A DNA stretch of 64,000 nt, from contig NZ_JAIGQB010000002.1 of NCBI RefSeq assembly GCF_021083185.1, forward strand, positions 248,001-312,000, in the 5' to 3' direction. The notes below the pieces were generated by a model. That model saw only the letters and a list, made by a program, of their open reading frames with translations, made no database searches and was not told the DNA's origin. Shown here piece by piece: positions 24,038 to 34,807 of the stretch. Within the stretch, counting starts at the first letter, position 1, and each line of letters opens with the position of its first letter. Made by a program: the position numbers and the translations under genes. The DNA is from Nocardioides furvisabuli (lineage in GTDB: Bacteria; Actinomycetota; Actinomycetes; Propionibacteriales; Nocardioidaceae).

Positions 24038-27014
24038 TCGTCGCCGCGCGGGGCAGGTGAGGTTCGACGACGCCGCGCAGGTCATGGTCGAGGCCGGGCT
24101 CGTCGACGTCGACTACGTCGCCGCGCAGCTCGGCACCGCGTTCGACTCGCCGGAGGAGGCCGCGCGCGCGGTCGTCGAGGCCGGCGACGTCTCGCCGCAC
24201 CCGCTCTTCGAGGCGCAGTGGATCGGCCGACGCCGCTCCTGGCAGCGCCTGGGCCAGCACCCGGCGCTCTGGTACGTCGCCGAGCGCCGGCGTCGCAACC
24301 GGATCGCCCCCCACCCCCTGGTCGACCCGCGGATCATCTTCGCCGCCCACCCCGAGGCGCGGCACCACCCCTACGGCGCGCTGTCCTACTGGCTCTCGGT
24401 GTCCGGGCCGGGCACGCCCCTGCCGACGCGGATCCTGCCCAGGCGGGTGTCGTGGGGCACCTACCGCGCCGCCGCGATCGAGGCGGCCGCCGGGTGGCGC
24501 GAGGAGGTCGTGGTCCAGCGACCCGAGCTCGTCGGCCCCGCACCCGCCCTCACCCCGGTTGCGGGCTCCTCCCCCGCCGTGACGGTCGTGATGGCCGCCC
24601 AGGACGCCGGCCCGTCGGTCCACCGCACGGTCGCGTCGCTGCAGGCCCAGACCTTCGTCGACTGGCACCTCGTCGCGGTGGACCGCGGCTCGGTGGACGA
24701 CACCGCAGCCGTCCTCCAGGGCATGGCGGCCTTCGACGACCGCATCACGCTCGTGCGGGAGGGGCGCTGCGGCGAGGCGCGCGCGCTCAACGCCGCCCTC
24801 GAGCACGGCACGGCCGACCACGTGGCGTTCCTGCCGCTGGGCCGCGAGTGGCTCCCGGAGATGCTCGCAGACCTGCTCGCGCACGCCCGCCAGACCGGGG
24901 CAGCGTGCGTCCTGGCCGGGGTCGGCGCCGTGGGCCGCTCGCGCCACGAGCTGCTCGGCGGCCGCCCCGTCGACCTGGCCACCGCGCTGCTGCGCCGCGA
25001 CGCGGTCGAGGACGTGGGCGGCTTCGACGAGTCCCTCGGCGGCGCGGTCGAGCGCGACCTGCTGCTGCGCCTGACGCGCACGAGCGAGCCGGTGGCGGTC
25101 GACGTACCCGTCCTCCGTCGGCCCGAGCCGGTCCCGGTCGGCCACGGTGACGACTGGGGATCGGTGGTGCTCGAGCGACAGCTGGTCGACTGGGAGGCGG
25201 CCGCGGCGCGCGAGACCTCCGAGGACCTGGTCAGCCACGTCATGCCGGTGGGGCCCGAGCCGCGACGCACCGTCGAGTGGCTGGGCTCGGTGCCGCGCGA
25301 GGGTGCCGAGCTGATCCTCGTCGGGGTCCGGCTGCGGCGCGCCCACCACGTCCTGGCGGCCTCGATCGCCTCGGTCATCTCCGGTGCGCGCTTCGTCTCC
25401 GTGCCGGCGGCGGTCTCGATGTCGGCGGCCACCAACGTGGGCCTCGCGCAGGTCGCGGGCAGCACGGTGCTGCTGGTCCGCCCCGAGGCGATGCCCCCGC
25501 GACAGCCGATCGCCCAGCGCCTGGCCGGCGTGCTCCGCGAGGAGGACGTCGCGACGGCCCAGCCCCTGGTCGTGGACCTCGACGGGGTGGTGCTGAGTGC
25601 CGGCGCGAGGTTCGGCGCGGACAACCCCCACCCCGAGCTCTTCCTGGCGGGCCTGCCCTCCAGCGATGCCGTCCGCATCGGGCAGAACGCCGTCGCCGCA
25701 CCCGCCGCCCCGGTGGTGGCGGTGCGCACGAGCACGGCGCTCGCGCTGCGCGGCCTCGACGCGCGCTTCCACTCCGTGCTCGCCGAGACCGACCTCGGCC
25801 TGCGGGCCGAGCAGGCCGGGCACGGTCACGCCGTGGTCGTGCCCGACACCGTCATCACCTCGCGCACGGCGTACGCCAGGGACGAGGAGCTGATCGGCGC
25901 CCTGTCGTCGCTGCGCTCGACCGCGCGGGCGACACCTTCGTCGCCCGACCCCGCGGTCGGGCTGCTGCTGCGTGCCGGGCTGGAGGTCACCGACGAGCGC
26001 CAGCGCCGGGTGTCGGCCGACCTCGAGGACCGCAGCGCCCCCGCCGTGCTGGTGCCGCAGCTGGTCGTGCGCGCCCTCGACGGCATCCACGAGTCGCCGC
26101 CGCGGCTGCGCTGGGCCGTCGACATCGCCGCGCCGGCCGCGCCGCGCGGCGACCGCTGGGGCGACACCTACTTCGCCCGCTCGCTCGCCGACGCGCTCGA
26201 GCGACGCGGCCAGCACGTGGCCATCGACCGGCGCGACGCGCGCGAGCGCGACTCCCGCGACCACGACGACGTGCTGCTGGTCCTGCGCGGGCTCGACCGG
26301 GTCGCCCCCAGGCCGGGGTTGCTCAACGTGGAGTGGATCATCAGCCACCCCGACATGATCGAGCCGGAAGAGGTCGCGGGCTTCGACCTGGTCTACGCCG
26401 CCAGCACCAGCTGGTCGGAGCGGATGACGAGCGCCTGGGGCACGCGGATCGAGCCGCTCCTCCAGTGCACCGACACCCGCTGGTTCCACCCCGACCGCGC
26501 CGCGCCCGACACCGGTCCGGCGCTGCTGTTCGTCGGCAACTCGCGAGGGGTCTACCGCTACGCCGTCCGCAGCGCGCTCGCGATCGGCGCCGACCTCACC
26601 CTCCACGGCAACGACTGGACCGAGTTCGTGGAGCGCGAGCAGATCGCCTCCGGCGGTGTGGCCAACGAGGAGGTCGGCGCGCTCTACGCCTCCGCCGGCG
26701 TCGTGCTCAACGACCACCACCTCGACATGCGTCGCGACAGCTTCGCCTCCAACCGGCTCTTCGACGCCGCGGCGTGCGGGGCGCGGATCCTCAGCGACCG
26801 CATCGACGGCCTGGAGGAGACCTTCTCCGGGCTGGTCGTCCCGTTCGACAACGAGCACGAGCTGGCCCGCCTGGTGCAGCCGCCGTACGACGCCTTCCCC
26901 GACGGCGAGACCCGGCGCCGGATCGCCACCCGCATCATCGCCGAGCACAGCTTCGACAAGCGCGCGGAGACGCTCATCGACGACGCCGTGCGCGCGCTCC
27001 TCGCTCGCCGCTGA
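24027..27014 (+). CDS. Large multidomain glycosyltransferase (GT2 plus CgeB-like C-terminal domain)
   Basis: The 995-aa protein has no signal peptide or membrane helix. Residues 1 to about 170 continue the RgpF-like theme (LWYVAERRRRNRIAPHPLVDP). A GT2 fold starts near 184 (AVTVVMAAQDAGPSVHRTVASLQAQTF, DRGSVDDT). A second, GT2-tail-like segment runs from about 430 to 650 (SAATNVGLAQVAGSTVLLV). The C-terminal part, from about 700, resembles CgeB/group-1 transferases (LLNVEWIISHPDMI, LLFVGNSRGVYRYAV, FDAAACGARILSDRI). Probable role: building a cell-surface glycan. Its stop codon lies inside the first copy of a 31-bp repeat. Confidence 0.82.
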   Translation: MRGDRRRAGQVRFDDAAQVMVEAGLVDVDYVAAQLGTAFDSPEEAARAVVEAGDVSPHPLFEAQWIGRRRSWQRLGQHPALWYVAERRRRNRIAPHPLVDPRIIFAAHPEARHHPYGALSYWLSVSGPGTPLPTRILPRRVSWGTYRAAAIEAAAGWREEVVVQRPELVGPAPALTPVAGSSPAVTVVMAAQDAGPSVHRTVASLQAQTFVDWHLVAVDRGSVDDTAAVLQGMAAFDDRITLVREGRCGEARALNAALEHGTADHVAFLPLGREWLPEMLADLLAHARQTGAACVLAGVGAVGRSRHELLGGRPVDLATALLRRDAVEDVGGFDESLGGAVERDLLLRLTRTSEPVAVDVPVLRRPEPVPVGHGDDWGSVVLERQLVDWEAAAARETSEDLVSHVMPVGPEPRRTVEWLGSVPREGAELILVGVRLRRAHHVLAASIASVISGARFVSVPAAVSMSAATNVGLAQVAGSTVLLVRPEAMPPRQPIAQRLAGVLREEDVATAQPLVVDLDGVVLSAGARFGADNPHPELFLAGLPSSDAVRIGQNAVAAPAAPVVAVRTSTALALRGLDARFHSVLAETDLGLRAEQAGHGHAVVVPDTVITSRTAYARDEELIGALSSLRSTARATPSSPDPAVGLLLRAGLEVTDERQRRVSADLEDRSAPAVLVPQLVVRALDGIHESPPRLRWAVDIAAPAAPRGDRWGDTYFARSLADALERRGQHVAIDRRDARERDSRDHDDVLLVLRGLDRVAPRPGLLNVEWIISHPDMIEPEEVAGFDLVYAASTSWSERMTSAWGTRIEPLLQCTDTRWFHPDRAAPDTGPALLFVGNSRGVYRYAVRSALAIGADLTLHGNDWTEFVEREQIASGGVANEEVGALYASAGVVLNDHHLDMRRDSFASNRLFDAAACGARILSDRIDGLEETFSGLVVPFDNEHELARLVQPPYDAFPDGETRRRIATRIIAEHSFDKRAETLIDDAVRALLARR

Positions 27015-27234
27015 TCGGGCGCTTCGTTCTGTACGCAGGCCCTGACCGGGCGCTTCGTTCTGTGCGCAGGGCCTGATCGGGCGCTTCATCCCGCGCGCGC
27101 CGGTCGCACACCGCTGCCTTGCGGCCGAAGTGCCCGGTCAGCGTCGTCTCGGGCGAGGAAGTGCCCGGTCAGCGTCGTGTGACGCGAGGAAGTGCCCGGT
27201 CAGCGTCGTGTGACGCGAGGAAGTGCCCGGTCAG
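27011..27234. repeat. Stop-codon-bounded 31-bp repeats in two opposite blocks (3 + 4 copies)
   Basis: Three units start at 27011, 27042 and 27073 with core CTGAYCGGGCGCTTC. Four units start at 27127, 27158, 27189 and 27220 with core GAAGTGCCCGGTCAG, the reverse complement apart from one base. Both blocks have a 31-bp period (15-bp core plus 16-bp spacer). Units at 27158 and 27189 are identical, and the first two units of the left block share 28 of 31 positions. Spacers differ between blocks. The TGA in the first core is the glycosyltransferase stop; the TGA in the last is the ftsY stop. Transcripts from either side could fold into nested 15-bp stems. Confidence 0.9.
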
Positions 27235-28397
27235 CCGAGGAGCGCGTCGACGAACGCCGCGGCGTCGAAGGGCGCCATGTCGTCGGCACCCTCGCCGAGG
27301 CCGACGAGCTTGACCGGGACGCCGAGCTCGCGCTGGACCTGCACGACGATGCCGCCCTTGGCGGAGCCGTCGAGCTTGGTCAGCACGATGCCCGTGACGT
27401 CGACGATCTCGCTGAAGACGCGGGCCTGGATGAGGCCGTTCTGGCCGGTGGTGGCGTCGAGGACGAGCAGCACCTCGGTGACGGGCGCCTGCTTCTCGAT
27501 GACGCGCTTGACCTTGCCGAGCTCGTCCATCAGGCCGGCCTTGTTCTGCAGGCGGCCGGCGGTGTCGACGAGCACCGTGTCGACGCCGTGCTCCACGCCG
27601 TGCTTGACCGCGTCGAAGGCGACGCTCGCGGGGTCGCCGCCCTCGGGGCCACGCACGACCTCGACACCGACGCGCTCGCCCCACGTGGCGAGCTGGTCGA
27701 CCGCGGCGGCGCGGAAGGTGTCGGCCGCCCCGAGCGTGACGGTGAGGTCCTCGGCGACGAGGATGCGCGCGATCTTGCCGACCGTGGTGGTCTTGCCGGC
27801 GCCGTTGACGCCGACGACGAGGACGACACCGGGGTTGCCGTCGGTGCCGGTCACCTGGACGCGGCGGTCCATGTCGGTGCCGACGAGCGAGATGAGCTCC
27901 TCGCGCAGCACCGTGCGCGGGTCGGGCGACTGCCCGCCCTCGACCCGGAGCCGCTCACGCAGCCGCTCCACGAGGGCCTGGGTGGGGGCGACGCCGATGT
28001 CGGCGGTCAGGAGGGTGTCCTCGATCTCCTCCCAGGTGTCGTCGTCGAGGCGGTCGCGGCTCAGCAGGGCCAGCAGGCCCTTGCCCAAGCCGCCCTGCGA
28101 GCGGGAGAGACGCTGGCGCAGCCGCACGAGTCGCGACGCGGTGCCCTCGGGCTTCTCCAGCGCGGGCGGGGCCTCGGCGGTCGGCTCGGCCAGCGGCTCC
28201 GCCGTGGCGACAGCGGGCTCCGGCGGCGCCTCGGTGGCGACCTCCCCCTCGGTCGGCGGCGGCGCGATGACGTCGGTGCCACCCGCCGGCGGCTCGACGC
28301 GGCGGCGTCGACCCGCGGTCAGCAGGCCGGCGAGCGTCAGCACGCCGACGACCGCGATGGCGACGATCAGATAGAGCCATTCACCCAGGACACCCAT
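27231..28397 (-). CDS. ftsY: SRP receptor FtsY
   Basis: The 388-aa protein has an N-terminal membrane helix (LYLIVAIAVVGVLTLAGLL), as in other actinobacterial FtsY, then an acidic Ala/Pro/Glu-rich linker (about residues 40-85) and the NG GTPase domain: GVNGAGKTTTVGKIA (P-loop), LGAADTFRAAAVDQL, DTAGRLQNK and LTKLDGSAKGG. It docks the SRP-ribosome complex at the membrane. The ATG at 28397 lacks a strong ribosome-binding site. Normally smc lies just upstream; here 16 kb of accessory genes separate them. Confidence 0.95.
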   Translation of the reverse strand: MGVLGEWLYLIVAIAVVGVLTLAGLLTAGRRRRVEPPAGGTDVIAPPPTEGEVATEAPPEPAVATAEPLAEPTAEAPPALEKPEGTASRLVRLRQRLSRSQGGLGKGLLALLSRDRLDDDTWEEIEDTLLTADIGVAPTQALVERLRERLRVEGGQSPDPRTVLREELISLVGTDMDRRVQVTGTDGNPGVVLVVGVNGAGKTTTVGKIARILVAEDLTVTLGAADTFRAAAVDQLATWGERVGVEVVRGPEGGDPASVAFDAVKHGVEHGVDTVLVDTAGRLQNKAGLMDELGKVKRVIEKQAPVTEVLLVLDATTGQNGLIQARVFSEIVDVTGIVLTKLDGSAKGGIVVQVQRELGVPVKLVGLGEGADDMAPFDAAAFVDALLG

Positions 28398-28410
28398 GGG
28401 GCCAATCCAA

Positions 28411-29322
28411 TCAGAGGCGGGCCACGCGTCGAAGTCGGGTGAGGACCGCGGGCTCGTGCCGGACCAGCACCTGGTCGAGGCGGGCGCGCAGCCCGTCCCG
28501 CTCGCGGGCCAGCCGGTCGCCCCGTGCCCGGGCACGACCGAGCTGCTCCCGGGTGTGCGCCAGCTCGCCGAGGACCGCGTCGAAGGCCGCGGTCAGGCCC
28601 GACGCCGCGCACGCCACCATCGGTGAGGCCACGCCCTCCCCGGGCCGGGCGATCCACACCACTTCGTGCGGCATCAGGTTGAACCACTCGACCGCCGCCT
28701 CGCCGAGCAGCGCCGGCGGGGTGACCCGCAGGGTCGCCAGTCCGGCCTGCGAGAACCGCTCGTCGACGTCGTCGCCGTACCACCGCACGTGGTCGGCCTG
28801 GCCGAAGCGGCGCAGGCACTCCTCCGGCGACGCGGTCGGGTCCTCCTCGGTGGCGATCCCCGTCCTGATCGGGACCTCGAGCAGGGCGATCCCGCGCGGA
28901 CTGAGCACGCGGGCGATCTCGGCCATGGCCGCGCGGTCGTCAGGCACGTGCTCGAGGACGTGGTAGCAGACCAGGAGGTCCACCGAGGCGTCGCGCAGCG
29001 GCAGCGCCGTGAGGCAGGCGAGCGCGTCGACGTCCCGCTTGTCGTGGCCGAGGTCGAGGCGCACCCGGTGGCGGGCGCCCAGCCGGTCGATCAGCGGCGT
29101 GGACTGCCGCGATGGCGCGATCTCCACCACGGTGTCGAGGTCGCGCAGGTCAGGTCCGAGCGCACCGAGCAGCAGCGACAGGAACCGGTGCCGCTCGAGG
29201 CTGCCGCAACGCGGGCACTTGGCGGCCGGGCGTCCGTCCGGTCCCGGGCGGAAGTCCCGGGACACGCGGCTCCCGCAGGCCGCGCAGTAGGTCCGGTGCT
29301 GGTCGTGGCGTGAGCCGGTCAC
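28411..29322 (-). CDS. Class I SAM-dependent methyltransferase with zinc ribbon and coiled-coil tail
   Basis: The 303-aa protein begins with a CxxC...CxxC zinc ribbon (CAACGSRVSRDF, CPRCGSLERHR, residues about 10-40). A methyltransferase core follows with VVEIAPSRQSTPLI, a DLGHDKRDVD motif and LLVCYHVLEHVPDDRAAMAEIARVL. The last 50 residues are a basic coiled coil (ARARGDRLARERDGLRARL). The substrate is unknown; the family often modifies surface sugars or lipids. GTG at 29322 is chosen because TAGCGT lies 7 nt upstream; a GTG 9 nt earlier overlaps that box. Confidence 0.82.
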   Translation of the reverse strand: MTGSRHDQHRTYCAACGSRVSRDFRPGPDGRPAAKCPRCGSLERHRFLSLLLGALGPDLRDLDTVVEIAPSRQSTPLIDRLGARHRVRLDLGHDKRDVDALACLTALPLRDASVDLLVCYHVLEHVPDDRAAMAEIARVLSPRGIALLEVPIRTGIATEEDPTASPEECLRRFGQADHVRWYGDDVDERFSQAGLATLRVTPPALLGEAAVEWFNLMPHEVVWIARPGEGVASPMVACAASGLTAAFDAVLGELAHTREQLGRARARGDRLARERDGLRARLDQVLVRHEPAVLTRLRRVARL

Positions 29323-29329
29323 GTCGTGC

Positions 29330-29335
29330 ACGCTA
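29330..29335 (-). promoter_or_regulatory. Predicted -10 box, leaderless methyltransferase transcript
   Basis: TAGCGT on the minus strand ends 7 nt before the GTG at 29322. It decides between two in-frame GTG codons. Confidence 0.35.
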
Positions 29336-29396
29336 GACCCCGGCGGCGCCGGGGCGGGGTGCCACGCCGAGTCGGGCCTGCAGGGCGCTCAGGCGC

Positions 29397-29573
29397 TCAG
29401 ACGCGCGACTCGGAGTCCTCGAGGGTCGGCAGGGAGTCGACGCCCTTGCGCATCGCGTCCCCCAGCTGGGGGACGACCGGCATCTGCTCGCCCCGGTGGG
29501 GGTAGGCGACGTAGACGGCCACGGCTGCGGCGACGAGCACGCCGAGGGTCATCGTCAGGATGATCGCGAGCAC
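29397..29573 (-). CDS. Small single-pass membrane protein
   Basis: The 58-aa protein begins with a hydrophobic helix (LAIILTMTLGVLVAAAVAVYVAY) followed by a short polar tail containing RGEQMPVVPQLGDAMRKGVDSLPTL-type sequence. GTG at 29573 follows a perfect GGAGGAA site. Function unknown. Genes for similar small proteins are found near ftsY in related actinobacteria. Its upstream region (29574-29675) is gene-free and shows CATGTT as a possible -10. Confidence 0.75.
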   Translation of the reverse strand: MLAIILTMTLGVLVAAAVAVYVAYPHRGEQMPVVPQLGDAMRKGVDSLPTLEDSESRV

Positions 29574-29675
29574 GGGTTCCTCCGAGGTGGTCCGGTCAGG
29601 TCGGCCCCAACATGACACACCGGGCGGTGACTGCCCGCATCGACGTCAGCCACCGGCGCGTCGGGGTGGTGACCG

Positions 29676-30164
29676 TCACCCCTCCGGTGGTGCGTCGGGT
29701 CGCAGGAGGCGTACGACGGCGTCGCGGACCACGTCCGGGATCGGTGTGACCGGCCGGTCGCCGGCGCCGCGGGAGTTGTCGACGTAGACGTGGACGAAGC
29801 GGCCCTCGGCGGCCGCGTGCTCGGAGTCGCCCTGGAACAGGCCGATGCGGTAGACCACCGAGCTCCGCCCCACCCTGTCGGCGACCAGGCCCATCTCGAT
29901 CGGCTCGGGGAAGCCGATCTCGCGGAAGTAGCGACAGCCCGTCTCGGCCACCACGCCGATCTGCGGCAGCGCGCGGACGTCGACACCGGTCGCGTCGTAG
30001 AGGTAGGCGTTGACGGCCGTGTCGAAGAGCTCGTAGTAGGTCGCGTTGTTGAGGTGGCCGTAGGCGTCGTCGTCGCGCCACCGGGTGGTGGCCGTGCGCC
30101 ACTCGACGTACGACTCGCGCGTGGGCATGCGCCGCTGGTCCCGGTCACCGTTCGCCCCGCTCAT
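29676..30164 (-). CDS. Acyl-CoA thioesterase, 4-hydroxybenzoyl-CoA type (hot dog fold)
   Basis: The 162-aa protein fits the hot-dog-fold thioesterase family. The motif TRWRDDDAYGHLNNATYYELFD near residue 28 contains the catalytic Asp (YGHLNN, with the usual D replaced in position by DDDA). It continues GCRYFREIGFPEPIEMGLVADRVG and RSSVVYRIGLFQGD. Likely hydrolyses an acyl-CoA; substrate unknown. Its -10 box TAGGGT (7 nt before the ATG) begins with the TAG stop of guaD. Confidence 0.85.
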   Translation of the reverse strand: MSGANGDRDQRRMPTRESYVEWRTATTRWRDDDAYGHLNNATYYELFDTAVNAYLYDATGVDVRALPQIGVVAETGCRYFREIGFPEPIEMGLVADRVGRSSVVYRIGLFQGDSEHAAAEGRFVHVYVDNSRGAGDRPVTPIPDVVRDAVVRLLRPDAPPEG

Positions 30165-30171
30165 GCGCGGC

Positions 30172-30177
30172 ACCCTA
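30172..30177 (-). promoter_or_regulatory. Predicted -10 box overlapping the guaD stop codon
   Basis: TAGGGT on the minus strand is made of the guaD stop codon TAG (30177-30175) and the next three bases. It lies 7 nt before the thioesterase ATG. A leaderless transcript is predicted. Confidence 0.4.
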
Positions 30178-31521
30178 GCGAGCGGGTCGTCCCGCGACGG
30201 GAGCCGCCCGACGCAACCCCGCCGCGGCGACCTGCTCGCCCGCGACCCACACGTCGGCCACGTCCGGGTCGCCGGCGAGCGCGAAGATCTTGCCCAGCGC
30301 CTCGGCGGGCGACCCGACGTGCCGCAGCCCGATGTCGAGCGCGGTGCCCCCACGAGGTCGTACGCAGATCGCGTCGAACTGGCGCCCCACCGACAGGTCA
30401 CCCACCTGGTCGTCGAGGCCGAGCGCGCGGGCGCCGCCCCGGGTGGCGAGCCAGAGCAGCTGCGCGGCCGACAGCGCCACCCCCTCGGCGCCGAGCAGTC
30501 CTTGCACGAAGCACGCCTGCAGGCCCTCCTTGAACATCGAGAAGCCGGTCCCGGCCCCGACGTCCGAGCCGAGCGCCACCGTGACGCCGTGGTCCAGGTG
30601 CCGTCGCATGGGGAACAGCCCGGAGCCCAGGGCGGAGTTCGACGAGGGGCAGTGCGCCACGGCGCTACCGGCCGCGGCGAGCACGGCGAGCTCGGCGTCG
30701 CTGGCGTGGACATTGTGGGCCAGGACCGAGCGCGGCCCGAGGAGCCCGTGCCGGTCGTAGGTGTCGACGTAGTGCTCGGCGCTGCGGAAGAGGCGCCCGA
30801 CCTCGGCCACCTCGGCAGGGTTCTCGTTGACGTGGGAGGTGAACCACGCACCGGGCACCGAGGCCGCGGCCTCCGCGCAGGCGTCGAGCATCGCGTCGGA
30901 GGCGGAGTAGGAGAAGCGCGGCGTGACGGCATAGCGCGCCCGGCCCACCCCGTGCCACCGCACCGCGAGCGCCGCCTGGTCGGCCGCCGCCCGGCGCGGG
31001 TCGACGAGCAGCGGCTCGGGCAGGCCGCGGTCGGAGACCACGAGCCCGCTGGTGATCCGCAGGCCGTAGCGGGCCGCCTCGGTGAACAGTGCGTCGACGG
31101 CAGCCGGGAAGTGCGAGCCGAAGACCAGGGCCGTCGTGGTGCCTGCCGCGACCAGGGAGCCCACGAACTCCGTGGCGACCTCGGCGGCGTAGTCAGCATC
31201 GGCCAGCCGCTGCTCCTCGGGCAGCGCGCAGCGCTCGAGCCACTCCAGCAGCGGCATCCCGAGGGCACCGATCACCCGCACCTGCGGGTAGTGGACGTGC
31301 GTGTCGACCAGGCCGGGCAGCAGCCAGCCGTCGCGCAGGTCGATCACGGCCTCGTCCGGATGCGCTGCGCGCACGACGGCGAAGTCGTCGCGCTCGGTGA
31401 TCGTGCCTCCCTCCACCACGATCCCCACGTCCTCACCGGCCCGGAGGTGGGACGGGTCGCGGGCGTCGCCGACGAACGGGTCCTCCGGCGTGTCGAGCAC
31501 GCGCGCCCGGAAGAGGGTCAC
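30175..31521 (-). CDS. guaD: Guanine deaminase
   Basis: Converts guanine to xanthine plus ammonia. The 448-aa amidohydrolase has the signature LPGLVDTHVHYPQ (metal-binding HxH), WLERCALPEEQRL, then TPRFSYSASDAML, TSHVNENPAEVAEV, VLAHNVHASDAEL, HCPSSNSALGSGLFPMRRH and GSDVGAGTGFSMF, all characteristic of guanine deaminases. The GTG overlaps the xdhC stop (GTGA). It is last in the xdhABC-guaD operon and feeds xanthine dehydrogenase. Confidence 0.93.
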   Translation of the reverse strand: MTLFRARVLDTPEDPFVGDARDPSHLRAGEDVGIVVEGGTITERDDFAVVRAAHPDEAVIDLRDGWLLPGLVDTHVHYPQVRVIGALGMPLLEWLERCALPEEQRLADADYAAEVATEFVGSLVAAGTTTALVFGSHFPAAVDALFTEAARYGLRITSGLVVSDRGLPEPLLVDPRRAAADQAALAVRWHGVGRARYAVTPRFSYSASDAMLDACAEAAASVPGAWFTSHVNENPAEVAEVGRLFRSAEHYVDTYDRHGLLGPRSVLAHNVHASDAELAVLAAAGSAVAHCPSSNSALGSGLFPMRRHLDHGVTVALGSDVGAGTGFSMFKEGLQACFVQGLLGAEGVALSAAQLLWLATRGGARALGLDDQVGDLSVGRQFDAICVRPRGGTALDIGLRHVGSPAEALGKIFALAGDPDVADVWVAGEQVAAAGLRRAAPVAGRPAR

Positions 31522-32371
31522 GGCGTGGCCGCCGCTCCGCGCCCGTCGGGCCGGCCGTCCGCGTCGGCGTACGTCGCCCCGGTGAGACCGAGCACGTCGG
31601 CCGCCACTCCGAGGGCGATCACCGCCGGCTCCTTGCCGGGCCCCGGAGTCCCGATCGGGCACCGGACCCGCTCGACGACATCGGGCGGGTGTCCCTCCTC
31701 GCGCAGCGCCTTGGCGAACCTGCGGGCCTTCGCCGCCGAGCCGATGACGCCGATCGAGGCCAGGTGGCCGGGACCGGTGCGCAGCGCCGCGTCGCACACC
31801 GCGAGGTCCTCGGCATGGTCGTGGCTCATCACCAGCAGGTGGGTGCCAGCGGGCACCAGCCCGAGCGCCACCTCGGGCAGCGGCGCGTGGTGCAGGTGCA
31901 CCGTGGCCTCGGCGTCCGCGAGGGCCGGGTGGTGGCGTACGGCGTCCACGTGGGCGGCACGCGAGTCGACCAGGTGCAGGTCGAGGTCGTGGCGCGAGAG
32001 CAGCCGGGCGAGCTCGAGGCCCACGTGGCCGAGGCCGACCACCGCGACCGAGGCCACGACCGGGAGCGGCTCGAGGAGGACCTCGACCTCGCCACCGCAG
32101 CACTGGCGGCCGTGGTCGGTGCGGGCCCGCTCGTGGAGGTCGAAGCGGCACCTCTCCACCGCCGACGAGCCGGAGGCGAGGAGCTCCCGGGCCCGGTCGA
32201 GGACGGTCGCCTCGAGGTTCCCCCCGCCGACCGACCCCCAGGTCCGGTCCGGTCCGACGACCATGCGCGCACCAGGGTCACGCGGGGCGTGCCCGCGCAC
32301 CGCGACGACGGTCACGAGCACACCGGGCAGTCGCTGCTCGCGCAGGGCCGTGACGGCGCGGATCCAGGACA

Positions 32372-32372
<1 letters not shown>
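31518..32372 (-). CDS. xdhC: Xanthine dehydrogenase accessory protein XdhC
   Basis: Binds molybdenum cofactor, helps its sulfuration and inserts it into XdhB. The 284-aa protein has the N-terminal XdhC/CoxI domain (VTVVAVRGHAPRDPGARMVV, GSVGGGNLEATVL, CCGGEVEVLLEPL) and a C-terminal Rossmann domain (VAVVGLGHVGLELARLL, LASIGVIGSAAKARRF, RCPIGTPGPGKEPAVIALGVAADVL). Start and stop overlap with neighbours (TGATG and GTGA). Confidence 0.93.

Positions 32373-34803
<2,431 letters not shown>

Positions 34804-34807
<4 letters not shown>

Noticed and set aside
23820..27089. A 1089-codon open frame on the minus strand opposite the glycosyltransferase
   Set aside because: Mirror frame of the plus-strand gene, rich in Arg/Gly/Asp/Val with no motif; the plus-strand frame has clear glycosyltransferase motifs.
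27011..27234. Regular 31-bp spacing considered as a CRISPR array
   Set aside because: Cores are only 15 bp, spacers are alike within each block rather than unique, orientation switches midway and no cas gene is present.
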